A stretch of 8,164 bases of DNA from an uncultured Rhodanobacteraceae bacterium (GTDB lineage: Bacteria; Pseudomonadota; Gammaproteobacteria; Xanthomonadales; Ahniellaceae): positions 1-8,164 of the forward strand of contig CALMWD010000138.1 of assembly GCA_937873105.1 (NCBI GenBank), given 5' to 3'. This document shows, piece by piece, positions 1 to 7,125 of the stretch. The notes below the pieces were generated by a model that had not been told where the DNA came from, made no database searches, and saw only the letters and a program-made list of their open reading frames with translations. The position numbers and the translations under genes were made by a program. Numbering within the stretch: position 1 is the stretch's first letter; the number at the start of each line of letters is the position of its first letter.

Positions 1-43
1 TGCCGGCCCCGACGACGATCAGCGGCGCGCGCGTCGTGCTCAT
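1..43 (-). CDS. nadB: Probable L-aspartate oxidase, N-terminal 14 codons only (cut by window edge)
   Basis: An ATG on the minus strand at 43-41 overlaps the nadA stop codon in an ATGA arrangement and opens a frame that runs off the window. The visible peptide is MSTTRAPLIVVGAG: a short polar start, a hydrophobic beta strand and the beginning of a GxGxxG dinucleotide-binding loop. This is how FAD-dependent L-aspartate oxidases begin. NadB oxidises L-aspartate to iminoaspartate, the substrate that NadA condenses with dihydroxyacetone phosphate, and nadA-nadB neighbours are common. The Rossmann start is seen; the nadB identity is inferred from position, since any flavoprotein could start this way. 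A weak GAGCGG in the nadA tail lies a few bases upstream. Confidence 0.6.
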   Translation of the reverse strand, partial: MSTTRAPLIVVGAG

Positions 44-1062
44 ACCCGCTCGCGACGTCCGACCTCGAGCATGCGCGCGAGCGCGCGCCGCGCGCCGGCC
101 GCGACCGCGTCCGGCACCACGACCTCGTGCCGCATCTCGACCAAGGCGGCATGGATGTTCGGCAGCGTGATGCGTTTCATGTGCGGGCACAGGTTGCAGG
201 GCTGCACGAAATCGATGTCCGGGAACTGCGTGCGCAGGTTGTCGGCCATCGAACATTCGGTGATGAGCGCGACGCGTCCGGGCTTCTCCTGCGCCAGCCA
301 GCGGCCCATGGCCGAGGTCGATCCGACGAAGTCGGCCTCGACCAGCACCTCGGGCGGACATTCCGGATGCGCGACCAGCTTGGCATCGAAACGCTCGCGC
401 GCATGTCGCGCCTGCTGCCCGGTGAAGCGCTCGTGCACTTCGCAGGCGCCGTGCCAGAGGATGAGCTCGACTGCCGTCTGGGTCTGCACGTGCGCGCCGA
501 GGAAGCGGTCGGGCAGGAAGATCACGCGCTCGCTGCCCATGGCTTCGACCACCTGCAGCGCATTCGCGGACGTGCAGCAGGCATCGGACAGCGCTTTCAC
601 CGCGGCCGTCGTGTTGACGTAACTCACCACCGGCACGCCCGGATGCCGGGCACGCAGCGCGATGACGTCCTCGGCCGTGATCGAATTCGCCAGCGAACAA
701 CCGGCCTCGAGGTCGGGGATCAGCACGGTGCGCTGCGGCGCCAGGATCTTGGCGGTCTCGGCCATGAAGTGAACGCCGCACAGGACGATGACGTCGGCGT
801 CGCAGTCGGCGGCGGCCTGGGCCAGGGCCAGCGAGTCGCCGGTGACGTCGGCGACGCCATGGAAGATTTCCGGCGACTGGTAGCTGTGCGCCATGACCAC
901 GGCGCCGCGCTCGCGCTTCAGGCGCTGGATCGCATCGATCCAGGGCAGGTGCAGCGGCCATTCGACGCAGGGCAACAGCGCTTCCAGGCGAGCGACGACA
1001 TCGGCGTATTCGGTGTCGAGGCCCGCGCGCCAGGCCGGGCGCGGCACGACGGCGACGCTCAT
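40..1062 (-). CDS. nadA: Quinolinate synthase NadA
   Basis: NadA condenses iminoaspartate with dihydroxyacetone phosphate to give quinolinate, the second step of de novo NAD synthesis, in the cytoplasm, using an oxygen-sensitive [4Fe-4S] cluster held by three cysteines. The product is 340 residues. Family marks are AHSYQSPEIF (about 58-67), GDSLALAQ (75-82), CGVHFMAETAKIL (95-107), the NTTAAVKA stretch (150-157) and CNLCPHMKRITLPN (289-302). By comparison with the family, the likely cluster ligands are C122 (in EAGCSLAN), C163 (in CCTSANA) and C292 (in NLCPHMK). The chosen ATG has a good Shine-Dalgarno, GAGGTG at 1072-1067. The open frame continues upstream but that part looks like a shadow of the preceding gene. 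The start overlaps the stop of the chorismate mutase-UbiT gene by 4 nt (ATGA) and the end overlaps the probable nadB start the same way, so translation of the three genes is probably coupled. Confidence 0.97.
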   Translation of the reverse strand: MSVAVVPRPAWRAGLDTEYADVVARLEALLPCVEWPLHLPWIDAIQRLKRERGAVVMAHSYQSPEIFHGVADVTGDSLALAQAAADCDADVIVLCGVHFMAETAKILAPQRTVLIPDLEAGCSLANSITAEDVIALRARHPGVPVVSYVNTTAAVKALSDACCTSANALQVVEAMGSERVIFLPDRFLGAHVQTQTAVELILWHGACEVHERFTGQQARHARERFDAKLVAHPECPPEVLVEADFVGSTSAMGRWLAQEKPGRVALITECSMADNLRTQFPDIDFVQPCNLCPHMKRITLPNIHAALVEMRHEVVVPDAVAAGARRALARMLEVGRRERV

Positions 1063-1973
1063 GGCGCACCTCGGACGGCGGGCGCGTCCGGATGACGGGC
1101 GCGGTAGCCCGCACGCGCCGACTGCGCGATGCGTGCGCCGTGGTTCAGCGCGATGCGCAAGCCCAAGGGCAGGTCCGCCCAATCGAGGCGATCGAGCAGG
1201 TTGCGTGCGGTCAGGCCGAGTTCGGTATCCCCGGTCAACACCAGCCGGCGCTGGAAGAACAGGGTGTCGGCGTCTTCGAGGCGACTGGCGAGCAGCAACA
1301 GGTCGGTGGCAGTGCCGCGCACGGTCGCGTCCGCCGCGCCCTCGCCCGCACACACGTGGCCGTCGCGGAACAGGAAGACCCAGCGCAGGCCGAGGTCCGG
1401 CACTTCCAGGCCCAGTCGGCGGTCACGCATGACGTCGAGCGAACCGTTGGCGATCGGTTTCGCCAAGGCGGACGCGACCAGCGCGTCGAGCACGCGGCAT
1501 TGCAGCCGCTGCGGCAGCAGTCTCAACAGCGGCGCCCACCGTTTCGGCGGCGGCAGCCAGCGCCAGCGGTCGGATGGGGACACCTCGCGGATCGGATCGA
1601 GTTCGGCCATGCCCGCGATGATCGGCGCCACGACGCGCACTTCGCCTTGATCCGCATCAGGCGGAAGGCCTTGCGCCTGCCGCGCGACGCCCACGATGCC
1701 CGCCATCAGGCGATCCACCTCGCGCGGTGCAAGATCGAGCCGGGCGCCGAGGCGGCGGGCGCGATCGCGCACTTCGATCTCGCGTCCGGGATCGGAACGC
1801 GGTACGCCGGCCGCATCCTTTGCGCGCATCGCGGCGAACGCGAGCCTCCGCCGCAACGCCAGCAGCGCCACGAAGGCGGCGTCGACGCGGTCGATGCCGA
1901 AGCGAATGCCCTGCAACGGAAATCCGGGATACATGCCCAACGCCGCTCGGCACGGCGCCGAGTTCGCGGGCAT
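1059..1973 (-). CDS. Fused AroQ-type chorismate mutase and UbiT (SCP2) protein
   Basis: The protein has 304 residues from the first ATG (residue numbers here use that start). Residues about 20-102 are an AroQ-type chorismate mutase domain. It aligns to the E. coli PheA mutase domain with no gap, and R24, R41, K52, D61, R64, E65 and Q101 match the E. coli active-site residues R11, R28, K39, D48, R51, E52 and Q88. The domain therefore looks able to convert chorismate to prephenate. A proline-containing linker (about 103-145) leads to an SCP2-type domain (about 146-285) carrying the UbiT signature DADTLFFQRRLVLTGDTELG (234-253), followed by NLLDRLDW. UbiT is an accessory factor of oxygen-independent ubiquinone synthesis and works with UbiU and UbiV; its SCP2 fold probably holds prenylated intermediates. 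Neither candidate start has a clear Shine-Dalgarno. A second in-frame ATG (1934-1932, residue 14) keeps the whole mutase domain and fits the predicted promoter better. The stop overlaps the nadA start (ATGA). Domain calls are firm; the role of the fusion is unknown. Confidence 0.9.
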   Translation of the reverse strand: MPANSAPCRAALGMYPGFPLQGIRFGIDRVDAAFVALLALRRRLAFAAMRAKDAAGVPRSDPGREIEVRDRARRLGARLDLAPREVDRLMAGIVGVARQAQGLPPDADQGEVRVVAPIIAGMAELDPIREVSPSDRWRWLPPPKRWAPLLRLLPQRLQCRVLDALVASALAKPIANGSLDVMRDRRLGLEVPDLGLRWVFLFRDGHVCAGEGAADATVRGTATDLLLLASRLEDADTLFFQRRLVLTGDTELGLTARNLLDRLDWADLPLGLRIALNHGARIAQSARAGYRARHPDAPAVRGAP

Positions 1974-1977
1974 TGCA
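1972..1977 (-). promoter_or_regulatory. Possible -10 element (TGCAAT) for the chorismate mutase-ubiT operon
   Basis: Read on the minus strand, TGCAAT matches the sigma-70 -10 consensus at four of six bases. If a class II FNR-type site is centred at -41.5 (box at 2000-2013), the start of transcription falls near 1965 and the -10 hexamer falls exactly here. This would place the start of transcription inside the longer reading frame and favour translation from the ATG at 1934. It is an inference from spacing; the hexamer alone is weak. Confidence 0.35.
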
Positions 1978-1979
1978 GC

Positions 1980-1999
1980 GGCGCCGAGACGACGGCGCC
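1980..1999. repeat. Perfect GC dyad in the murA / chorismate mutase-ubiT gap
   Basis: GGCGCCG (1980-1986), a 6-nt loop and CGGCGCC (1993-1999) form a perfect 7-bp stem. In the minus-strand transcript it would end 6 nt before the upstream ATG of the fusion gene. No U-tract follows it in that direction, so it is not a standard intrinsic terminator. It could attenuate read-through from murA, or cover the ribosome site of the longer reading frame. Similar GGCGCC octamers occur inside nearby coding sequence, so base composition may explain part of it. Confidence 0.45.
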
Positions 2000-2013
2000 T
2001 TGATTTAGGTCAG
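2000..2013 (-). promoter_or_regulatory. FNR/ANR-like binding site
   Basis: TTGAT-TTAG-GTCAG on the plus strand (CTGAC-CTAA-ATCAA on the coding strand) matches the FNR consensus TTGAT-N4-ATCAA at eight of ten defined bases, with one half-site perfect. It lies in the 50-nt gap between the murA stop and the fusion gene. With uniform base use, a match this good is expected by chance in under 2% of gaps this size. FNR control suits a ubiT gene, because the oxygen-independent ubiquinone genes of E. coli are known to respond to FNR. It is a prediction from one site. Confidence 0.45.
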
Positions 2014-2023
2014 GACCGGCGAA

Positions 2024-3316
<1,293 letters not shown>

Positions 3317-3553
3317 TCAGCCGCGCGAGGCTTCGTCCGGCGTCAGCGTCTTCAGGGCCAGCGCGTGGATCGCGCCGCCCATCAGGTCGCCGAGCGTCGC
3401 ATAGACCATCCGGTGCCTCGCCAGCGGCAGCTTGCCGGCGAAGGACGGACTGACCACGCGCGCCTCGAAGTGCACGCCGTCCTCGCCCTGCACGCTGACT
3501 TCGGCGTCGGGGAGACCTTGTTCGATCAAAGCACGGATTCGGGCGGCGTCCAT
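3317..3553 (-). CDS. ibaG: BolA-family protein IbaG
   Basis: This is a 78-residue BolA/IbaG-type protein. Members of the family pair with monothiol glutaredoxins to bind or hand over [2Fe-2S] clusters, and IbaG of E. coli is linked to acid resistance. The sequence shows the small alpha/beta fold: an N-terminal helix (IRALIEQGLPDAEVSVQG), the central strand and loop VHFEARVVSPSFAGK, then the conserved HRMVYATLGDLM and IHALALKTLTPDE, where H63 is the family's invariant histidine. There is no cysteine, so any cluster ligand from this protein would be histidine. The adjacency to murA supports IbaG rather than BolA itself. The ATG is the only start that fits the family length; its Shine-Dalgarno is poor. 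It is read divergently from kdsD across a 141-nt gap. Confidence 0.93.
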   Translation of the reverse strand: MDAARIRALIEQGLPDAEVSVQGEDGVHFEARVVSPSFAGKLPLARHRMVYATLGDLMGGAIHALALKTLTPDEASRG

Positions 3554-3615
3554 GGAGCGGCGATGCGGTTTCGCGGGCGTCAGGCGGCGTTCGGACGACG
3601 CCTGCGGCTTGCGGC

Positions 3616-3621
3616 TAGAAT
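3616..3621 (+). promoter_or_regulatory. Probable -10 element of the kdsD-lptB operon
   Basis: TAGAAT matches the -10 consensus at five of six bases and stands out in very GC-rich DNA. The predicted start of transcription is near 3628, giving a leader of about 67 nt before the GTG at 3695. The -35 region is weak: the best is CGGACG at 3592-3597, 18 nt away, three of six. The same TAGAATG string forms the -10 of the rpoN promoter at 7841. Confidence 0.5.
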
Positions 3622-3632
3622 GAGGGCCGCGA

Positions 3633-3638
3633 AGTCTA
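3633..3638 (-). promoter_or_regulatory. Possible -10 element of the ibaG-murA operon
   Basis: TAGACT on the minus strand matches the -10 consensus at four of six bases and lies in the right arm of the inverted repeat. Transcription would begin near 3626 and give a leader of about 70 nt to the ibaG ATG. No convincing -35 was found at 16-18 nt. Confidence 0.35.
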
Positions 3639-3684
3639 GCCGATTCCGCCCCGCGGAACGAGCGCGACCGCCACCCCAGCGCCC

Positions 3685-3689
3685 GGGAA
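3685..3689 (+). promoter_or_regulatory. Ribosome binding site that favours the GTG start of kdsD
   Basis: GGGAA lies 5 nt before the GTG at 3695. The in-frame ATG codons at 3731 and 3740 have no purine-rich sequence in front of them, which is why the GTG was preferred. The evidence is modest. Confidence 0.45.
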
Positions 3690-3694
3690 CCATC

Positions 3695-4717
3695 GTGAAC
3701 GCCCAATTGAAGCCGGCCCCGCCGGTATTGATGCACCCCATGCTCGATCCCGACCGTCTGTCCGCCAGTGCCCGCCGCGTCTTCGAGATCGAGGCCGACG
3801 CCATCCGCGGCCTGTCGGCGCGCATCGACGCCAGCTTCTTCCGCGCCTGCGCCCTGATGCTCGATTGCACCGGGCGCATCGTCGTCTCGGGCATGGGCAA
3901 GTCCGGGCACATCGCCAACAAGATCGCGGCGACCCTGGCCAGCACCGGCACCCCGGCCTTCTTCGTGCATCCGGCCGAGGCCAGCCACGGCGACCTCGGC
4001 ATGATCACCGAGAAGGACGTGGTGCTGGCGCTGAGCAATTCCGGCGAAACCGACGAGCTGCTCGCGATCCTGCCGCTGATCAAGCGCCAGGGCATCCCGT
4101 TGGTGGCGATGAGCGGCAACCCGAACTCGTCGCTCGCCCGCCTCGCCGACGTGCACCTCGACGTCAGCGTGCCGGTCGAAGCCTGCCCGCTGAACCTGGC
4201 GCCGACCTCGAGCACGACCGCGACCCTGGTCATGGGCGATGCACTGGCGATCGCCCTGCTCGAGGCGCGCGGCTTCACCGCCGACGACTTCGCGCGCTCG
4301 CATCCGGCCGGCTCGCTCGGCCGCCGCCTGCTGCTGCGCATCAGCGACATCATGCACACCGGCGACCAGGTCCCGCGCGTGGCCAGCGGCGCCAGCGTTT
4401 CCGACGCGCTGATCGAAATGACGCGCAAGGGCCTCGGCCTGACCGCCGTAGTCGACCGCGACCAGCGCCTGCTCGGCGTCTTCACCGACGGCGACCTGCG
4501 CCGCACCCTCGACGACGCCGAGGTCGACCTGCGCGGCACCAGCGTCGATGCGCTGATGACGACGCGGGCCAAGACCATCACGCCGGACAAGCTCGCCGTC
4601 GAGGCGGCGCGGCTGATGGAGGACTTCAAGATCCATGCCCTGCTCGTGGTCGAGGCCGACGGCACCCTGGTCGGCGCCTTGAACATCCACGACCTGCTGC
4701 GTGCCCGCGTGGTCTGA
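3695..4717 (+). CDS. kdsD: Arabinose 5-phosphate isomerase KdsD
   Basis: KdsD interconverts ribulose 5-phosphate and arabinose 5-phosphate, the first step of Kdo synthesis for lipopolysaccharide. From the GTG the protein has 340 residues; from the ATG at 3731 it has 328, the E. coli length, so either start is possible. The SIS domain (about 45-180) holds GMGKSGHIANKIAATLASTG (66-85), SNSGETDE (114-121) and NLAPTSSTT (167-175). Four residues shown to matter in the E. coli enzyme are present in register: K69, E121, E162 and H203 (in SHPAGSLGRR). Two CBS motifs follow, starting near ISDIMHTGD and near DALMTTRAKT, and the protein ends HDLLRARVV as in E. coli. It opens the Kdo/Lpt operon; kdsC begins 3 nt after its stop. 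Confidence 0.96.
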   Translation: MNAQLKPAPPVLMHPMLDPDRLSASARRVFEIEADAIRGLSARIDASFFRACALMLDCTGRIVVSGMGKSGHIANKIAATLASTGTPAFFVHPAEASHGDLGMITEKDVVLALSNSGETDELLAILPLIKRQGIPLVAMSGNPNSSLARLADVHLDVSVPVEACPLNLAPTSSTTATLVMGDALAIALLEARGFTADDFARSHPAGSLGRRLLLRISDIMHTGDQVPRVASGASVSDALIEMTRKGLGLTAVVDRDQRLLGVFTDGDLRRTLDDAEVDLRGTSVDALMTTRAKTITPDKLAVEAARLMEDFKIHALLVVEADGTLVGALNIHDLLRARVV

Positions 4718-4720
4718 CGC

Positions 4721-5275
4721 ATGACGCCCTGGTCGCCGCTGGACGGCATTCCCGAAGACGTCGTCGCCCGCGCCGCGCGCGTGCGTCTGGCCTGCTTCGA
4801 CGTCGACGGCGTGATGACCGACGGCGGCCTGTATTACAGCGACCTCGGCCACGAGTCGAAGCGCTTCCACGTGATGGACGGCCTGGGCCTGAAGATGCTG
4901 GTCGAATCCGGCATGCACGTCGCCGTCATCACCGCGCGCGACACCGCCGCGGTTGGCAAGCGCATGCGCGACCTCGGCATCCGCCACGTGTTCGCGGGCG
5001 TGGCCGACAAGCGCGCCTGCATGCTCGACCTGGCCGCCGAACTCGGCCTCGGCATCGAGGACGTGGCCCACGTCGGCGACGACTTTCCCGACCTCGGCCT
5101 GATGGGCACGGGCGGTTTCGCGATCGCGGTCGCGAACGCGCATCCGGTCGTCGCCCATGTCGCGCACTGGCGCACGACCCGGGCCGGCGGCGACGGCGCG
5201 GTCCGCGAGATCTGCGAGCTGCTGCTGGCCGCGCGCGGCCAGTTCGGCGCGATGCTGCAGCGGTTCCGCGGATGA
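4721..5275 (+). CDS. kdsC: 3-deoxy-D-manno-octulosonate 8-phosphate phosphatase KdsC
   Basis: KdsC removes phosphate from Kdo 8-phosphate to give Kdo, in the cytoplasm. The 184-residue product is a HAD-superfamily C0-type phosphatase of normal length. Motif I is FDVDGVMTDG (26-35), with the nucleophile D27 and acid/base D29. Motif II is ITAR (70-73), where many homologues have ITGR. The motif III lysine is K97 in the segment AGVADKRA. Motif IV is GDDFPDL (119-125), with metal-binding D120 and D121. The Mg-dependent enzyme normally works as a tetramer. It starts 3 nt after kdsD, and its stop overlaps the lptC start (ATGA), so the two are probably coupled. Confidence 0.96.
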   Translation: MTPWSPLDGIPEDVVARAARVRLACFDVDGVMTDGGLYYSDLGHESKRFHVMDGLGLKMLVESGMHVAVITARDTAAVGKRMRDLGIRHVFAGVADKRACMLDLAAELGLGIEDVAHVGDDFPDLGLMGTGGFAIAVANAHPVVAHVAHWRTTRAGGDGAVREICELLLAARGQFGAMLQRFRG

Positions 5276-5838
5276 GTCGGCTGCAACTGCTGGTCGCGCT
5301 CGTGCTCGCGCTCGTCGCCGCCGCAACCGGCTGGATGCTGTTGCGCGATTTCAACCAGCCCAAACCGGACCGCTTCGCCGGCCCGTCGCGCCCGAGCTAC
5401 GAACTGGTCGACTTCGAACTGGACGCCTTCGACGCGCAGGGCAGGATCGCGTTCCGCGCCAAGGCGCCGCGCCTGCTGCACGACGACCGCGTGAAAGGCC
5501 TGGCGGTCACCACGCCGGTGTTCCACCTGTTCGGCGACGACGGCCAGCGCTGGCGCGCCGAGAGCGCGACGGCCTGGATCGACACCGTGGCCAAGCGCAT
5601 CGACCTCGATACCGACGTGGCGATCCGGCGCGAGACCGAGGAAGCCGCCGAAGCGTGGTCGCTGACCACGGAGCGCCTCGTCGCCCATACCGAGACGCGC
5701 CTGGTCGAGACCGATCGCGCCGTCGAAGTGCGGCAACCGGGCTCTATACTGCGCGGCCGCGGCCTCTCGGCCGACCTCAATGCAAAGACCTTCGAACTCA
5801 AGGCGGACGTGAATGGCCAGTTTGTTCCGAAGCGCTAG
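5272..5838 (+). CDS. lptC: Lipopolysaccharide export protein LptC
   Basis: LptC is the bitopic inner-membrane part of the Lpt bridge: it takes lipopolysaccharide from LptB2FG and passes it to LptA. The 188-residue product begins with a single membrane segment (about residues 4-25, LQLLVALVLALVAAATGWML), followed by a periplasmic beta-jellyroll. Typical family stretches are YELVDFELDAFDAQGRIAFR, an ATAWID strand, and the C-terminal [20 protein letters not shown]. LptC diverges quickly, so the call leans on fold pattern, length and position between kdsC and lptA. The start overlaps the kdsC stop by 4 nt and the 3' end overlaps lptA by 26 nt. Codons 158-159 are TCT ATA, rare choices here, and create a TATACT hexamer upstream of lptA. 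Confidence 0.93.
   Translation: MSRLQLLVALVLALVAAATGWMLLRDFNQPKPDRFAGPSRPSYELVDFELDAFDAQGRIAFRAKAPRLLHDDRVKGLAVTTPVFHLFGDDGQRWRAESATAWIDTVAKRIDLDTDVAIRRETEEAAEAWSLTTERLVAHTETRLVETDRAVEVRQPGSILRGRGLSADLNAKTFELKADVNGQFVPKR
5745..5750 (+). promoter_or_regulatory. Possible internal promoter -10 (TATACT) for lptA-lptB
   Basis: TATACT matches the -10 consensus at five of six bases and lies inside lptC, 62 nt before the lptA ATG. The codons forming it (TCT ATA) are unusual in this GC-ending gene. In E. coli an envelope-stress-responsive promoter for lptAB also sits inside lptC. No good -35 of sigma-70 or RpoE type was found at the right distance, so this is tentative. Confidence 0.3.
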
Positions 5839-6334
5839 TGCGCTCGTCGTTTCCGCGCTGCTCGTCCCGGCCGCCTTTGCGGCCAAGGCCGACCGCGAGC
5901 AGCCGATGCAGGTCGGCGCCAACCAGTCGCAGACCAGCGAGAAGACCGGCATCACCGTGCTGACCGGCGACGTCCGCATCGACCAGGGCTCGTTGATGAT
6001 CCGCGCCGATCGCGGCGAGATCGAACAGAAGGACGGCGAAGTCAGCCGCGTCGTCTTCGACGGCGCGCCGGTGCACCTGGAGCAGGACATCGACGGCCAG
6101 GGTCGGCTCAAGGCCGACGCCAAGCGCATCGAGTACCTGCTGTCCGAGCAGACCGTGGTGATGACCGGCGGCGTGCGCATCGAGCGGCCGCGCGGCGTGC
6201 TCACCGGCGAACGCGTCGTGTATCGCCTCGACAGCGGCGAAATGCAGGCAGGCGAACCCGGCGGCCGCGTCAACATGACCATCGCCCCGAAACCGAAGGC
6301 GGCCAAGCCCGCGACCGAAGCGCCGAAGTCCTGA
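5813..6334 (+). CDS. lptA: Periplasmic lipopolysaccharide transport protein LptA
   Basis: LptA polymerises into the periplasmic beta-jellyroll bridge between LptC and the outer-membrane LptDE complex. The 173-residue precursor has a Sec signal peptide: MASLFR, a hydrophobic core to about residue 21, and likely cleavage after A23 or A24 in AFAAK. The mature part shows the OstA/LptA pattern of repeated strands: [50 protein letters not shown], and the [20 protein letters not shown] segment. It ends in a charged, Pro/Ala/Lys-rich tail. The ATG has AAGG at 5800-5803 inside lptC and overlaps that gene by 26 nt; the stop shares one base with the lptB start (TGATG). The overlaps point to one polycistronic message. 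Confidence 0.95.
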   Translation: MASLFRSASALVVSALLVPAAFAAKADREQPMQVGANQSQTSEKTGITVLTGDVRIDQGSLMIRADRGEIEQKDGEVSRVVFDGAPVHLEQDIDGQGRLKADAKRIEYLLSEQTVVMTGGVRIERPRGVLTGERVVYRLDSGEMQAGEPGGRVNMTIAPKPKAAKPATEAPKS

Positions 6335-7053
6335 TGCTGTCCGCCCGGCACCTGAAGAAGCGCTACAAGGACCGAGAAGTCGTCTCCGACTTCTCGTTGC
6401 AGGTCGCGCCCGGCGAATGCGTCGGCCTGCTCGGCCCGAACGGCGCCGGCAAGACCACCTGCTTCTACATGATCGTCGGCCTGATCGGCGCCGACGCCGG
6501 CGCCATCCTGCTCGACGACATCGACCTGAGCACGATGCCGATGCACGAACGCGCGCGCCGCGGTGTCGGCTACCTGCCGCAAGAGCCATCGGTGTTCCGC
6601 ACGCTCAGCGTCGAGGACAACCTGCTCGCCGTGCTCGAATTGCGCCCCGGCCTGGGCCGGAAGCAACAGCGCGACGAAATGGAAGCCCTGCTCGCCGACC
6701 TGCAGATCGCGCACGTGCGCAATCAGAAGGGCCAGAGCCTGTCGGGCGGCGAGCGCCGCCGCGTCGAGATCGCGCGCGCGCTGGCGGCGAAGCCGCGCTT
6801 CATGCTGCTCGACGAGCCCTTTGCCGGCGTCGATCCGATCTCGGTCGGCGAAATCCAGCGCATCGTCGCCCACCTCAAGGACCGCGGCATCGGCGTGCTG
6901 ATCACCGACCACAACGTCCGCGAGACCCTCGGCATCTGCGACCGCGCCTACATCCTGCACGCCGGCACCGTGCTCGCCGAAGGCAAGCCCGCGGACATCC
7001 TCGCCAACCAGCGCGTGCGCGACGTCTATCTCGGCGAGAAGTTCACGATCTGA
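6334..7053 (+). CDS. lptB: Lipopolysaccharide export ATPase LptB
   Basis: LptB is the cytoplasmic ATPase dimer of the LptB2FG extractor, which powers removal of lipopolysaccharide from the inner membrane. The 239-residue product is a complete ABC domain: Walker [10 protein letters not shown] (34-42), Q-loop Q83 in [10 protein letters not shown], signature [15 protein letters not shown] (136-150), Walker [14 protein letters not shown] (156-168) with catalytic E161, and switch H193 in [18 protein letters not shown], the DEPFAGVDP form and the C-terminal VYLGEKF mark LptB among ABC ATPases. Its partners lptF and lptG are not in the window. It shares one base with the lptA stop. A 72-nt gap without a recognisable terminator separates it from the sulfotransferase gene. 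Confidence 0.98.
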   Translation: MLSARHLKKRYKDREVVSDFSLQVAPGECVGLLGPNGAGKTTCFYMIVGLIGADAGAILLDDIDLSTMPMHERARRGVGYLPQEPSVFRTLSVEDNLLAVLELRPGLGRKQQRDEMEALLADLQIAHVRNQKGQSLSGGERRRVEIARALAAKPRFMLLDEPFAGVDPISVGEIQRIVAHLKDRGIGVLITDHNVRETLGICDRAYILHAGTVLAEGKPADILANQRVRDVYLGEKFTI

Positions 7054-7105
7054 GCACGGATTGGCTTCCCTCGCGCGGCGTTCTCCTGCAAGCTGGCGAC
7101 CGCGA

Positions 7106-7119
7106 TTTCCGGGGGGAAA
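7106..7119 (+). other. Small hairpin over the sulfotransferase ribosome site
   Basis: TTTCC-GGGG-GGAAA forms a 5-bp stem with a 4-nt G loop, ending 6 nt before the ATG at 7126. The run of six G and the following AAAGAGG include the likely Shine-Dalgarno, so folding would partly hide it. It may be chance; there is no comparative support. Confidence 0.3.
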
Positions 7120-7125
7120 GAGGCA

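Larger units (their letters stand above)
3612..3642. repeat. Inverted repeat CGGCTAGA-N15-TCTAGCCG between ibaG and kdsD
   Basis: Two perfect 8-bp arms (3612-3619 and 3635-3642), with centres 23 bp apart, about two helical turns. Each arm overlaps a -10-like hexamer: TAGAAT (3616-3621) facing kdsD and TAGACT (3638-3633, minus strand) facing ibaG. The layout fits a symmetric bidirectional promoter or an operator for a dimeric regulator serving both operons. Apart from these hexamers, nothing else was recognised in the gap 3554-3694. Confidence 0.6.

Noticed and set aside
1063..1353. N-terminal extension of nadA by about 97 codons
   Set aside because: The extra part is Arg/Ala/Pro-rich, matches no NadA and is a shadow of the chorismate mutase-ubiT gene. 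The ATG at 1062 has a good ribosome site and restores normal length.
3317..5326. A 669-codon minus-strand frame ending in the BolA-like sequence
   Set aside because: Only the last 78 residues resemble a family. The rest is antisense to kdsD and kdsC, so the true gene starts at 3553.
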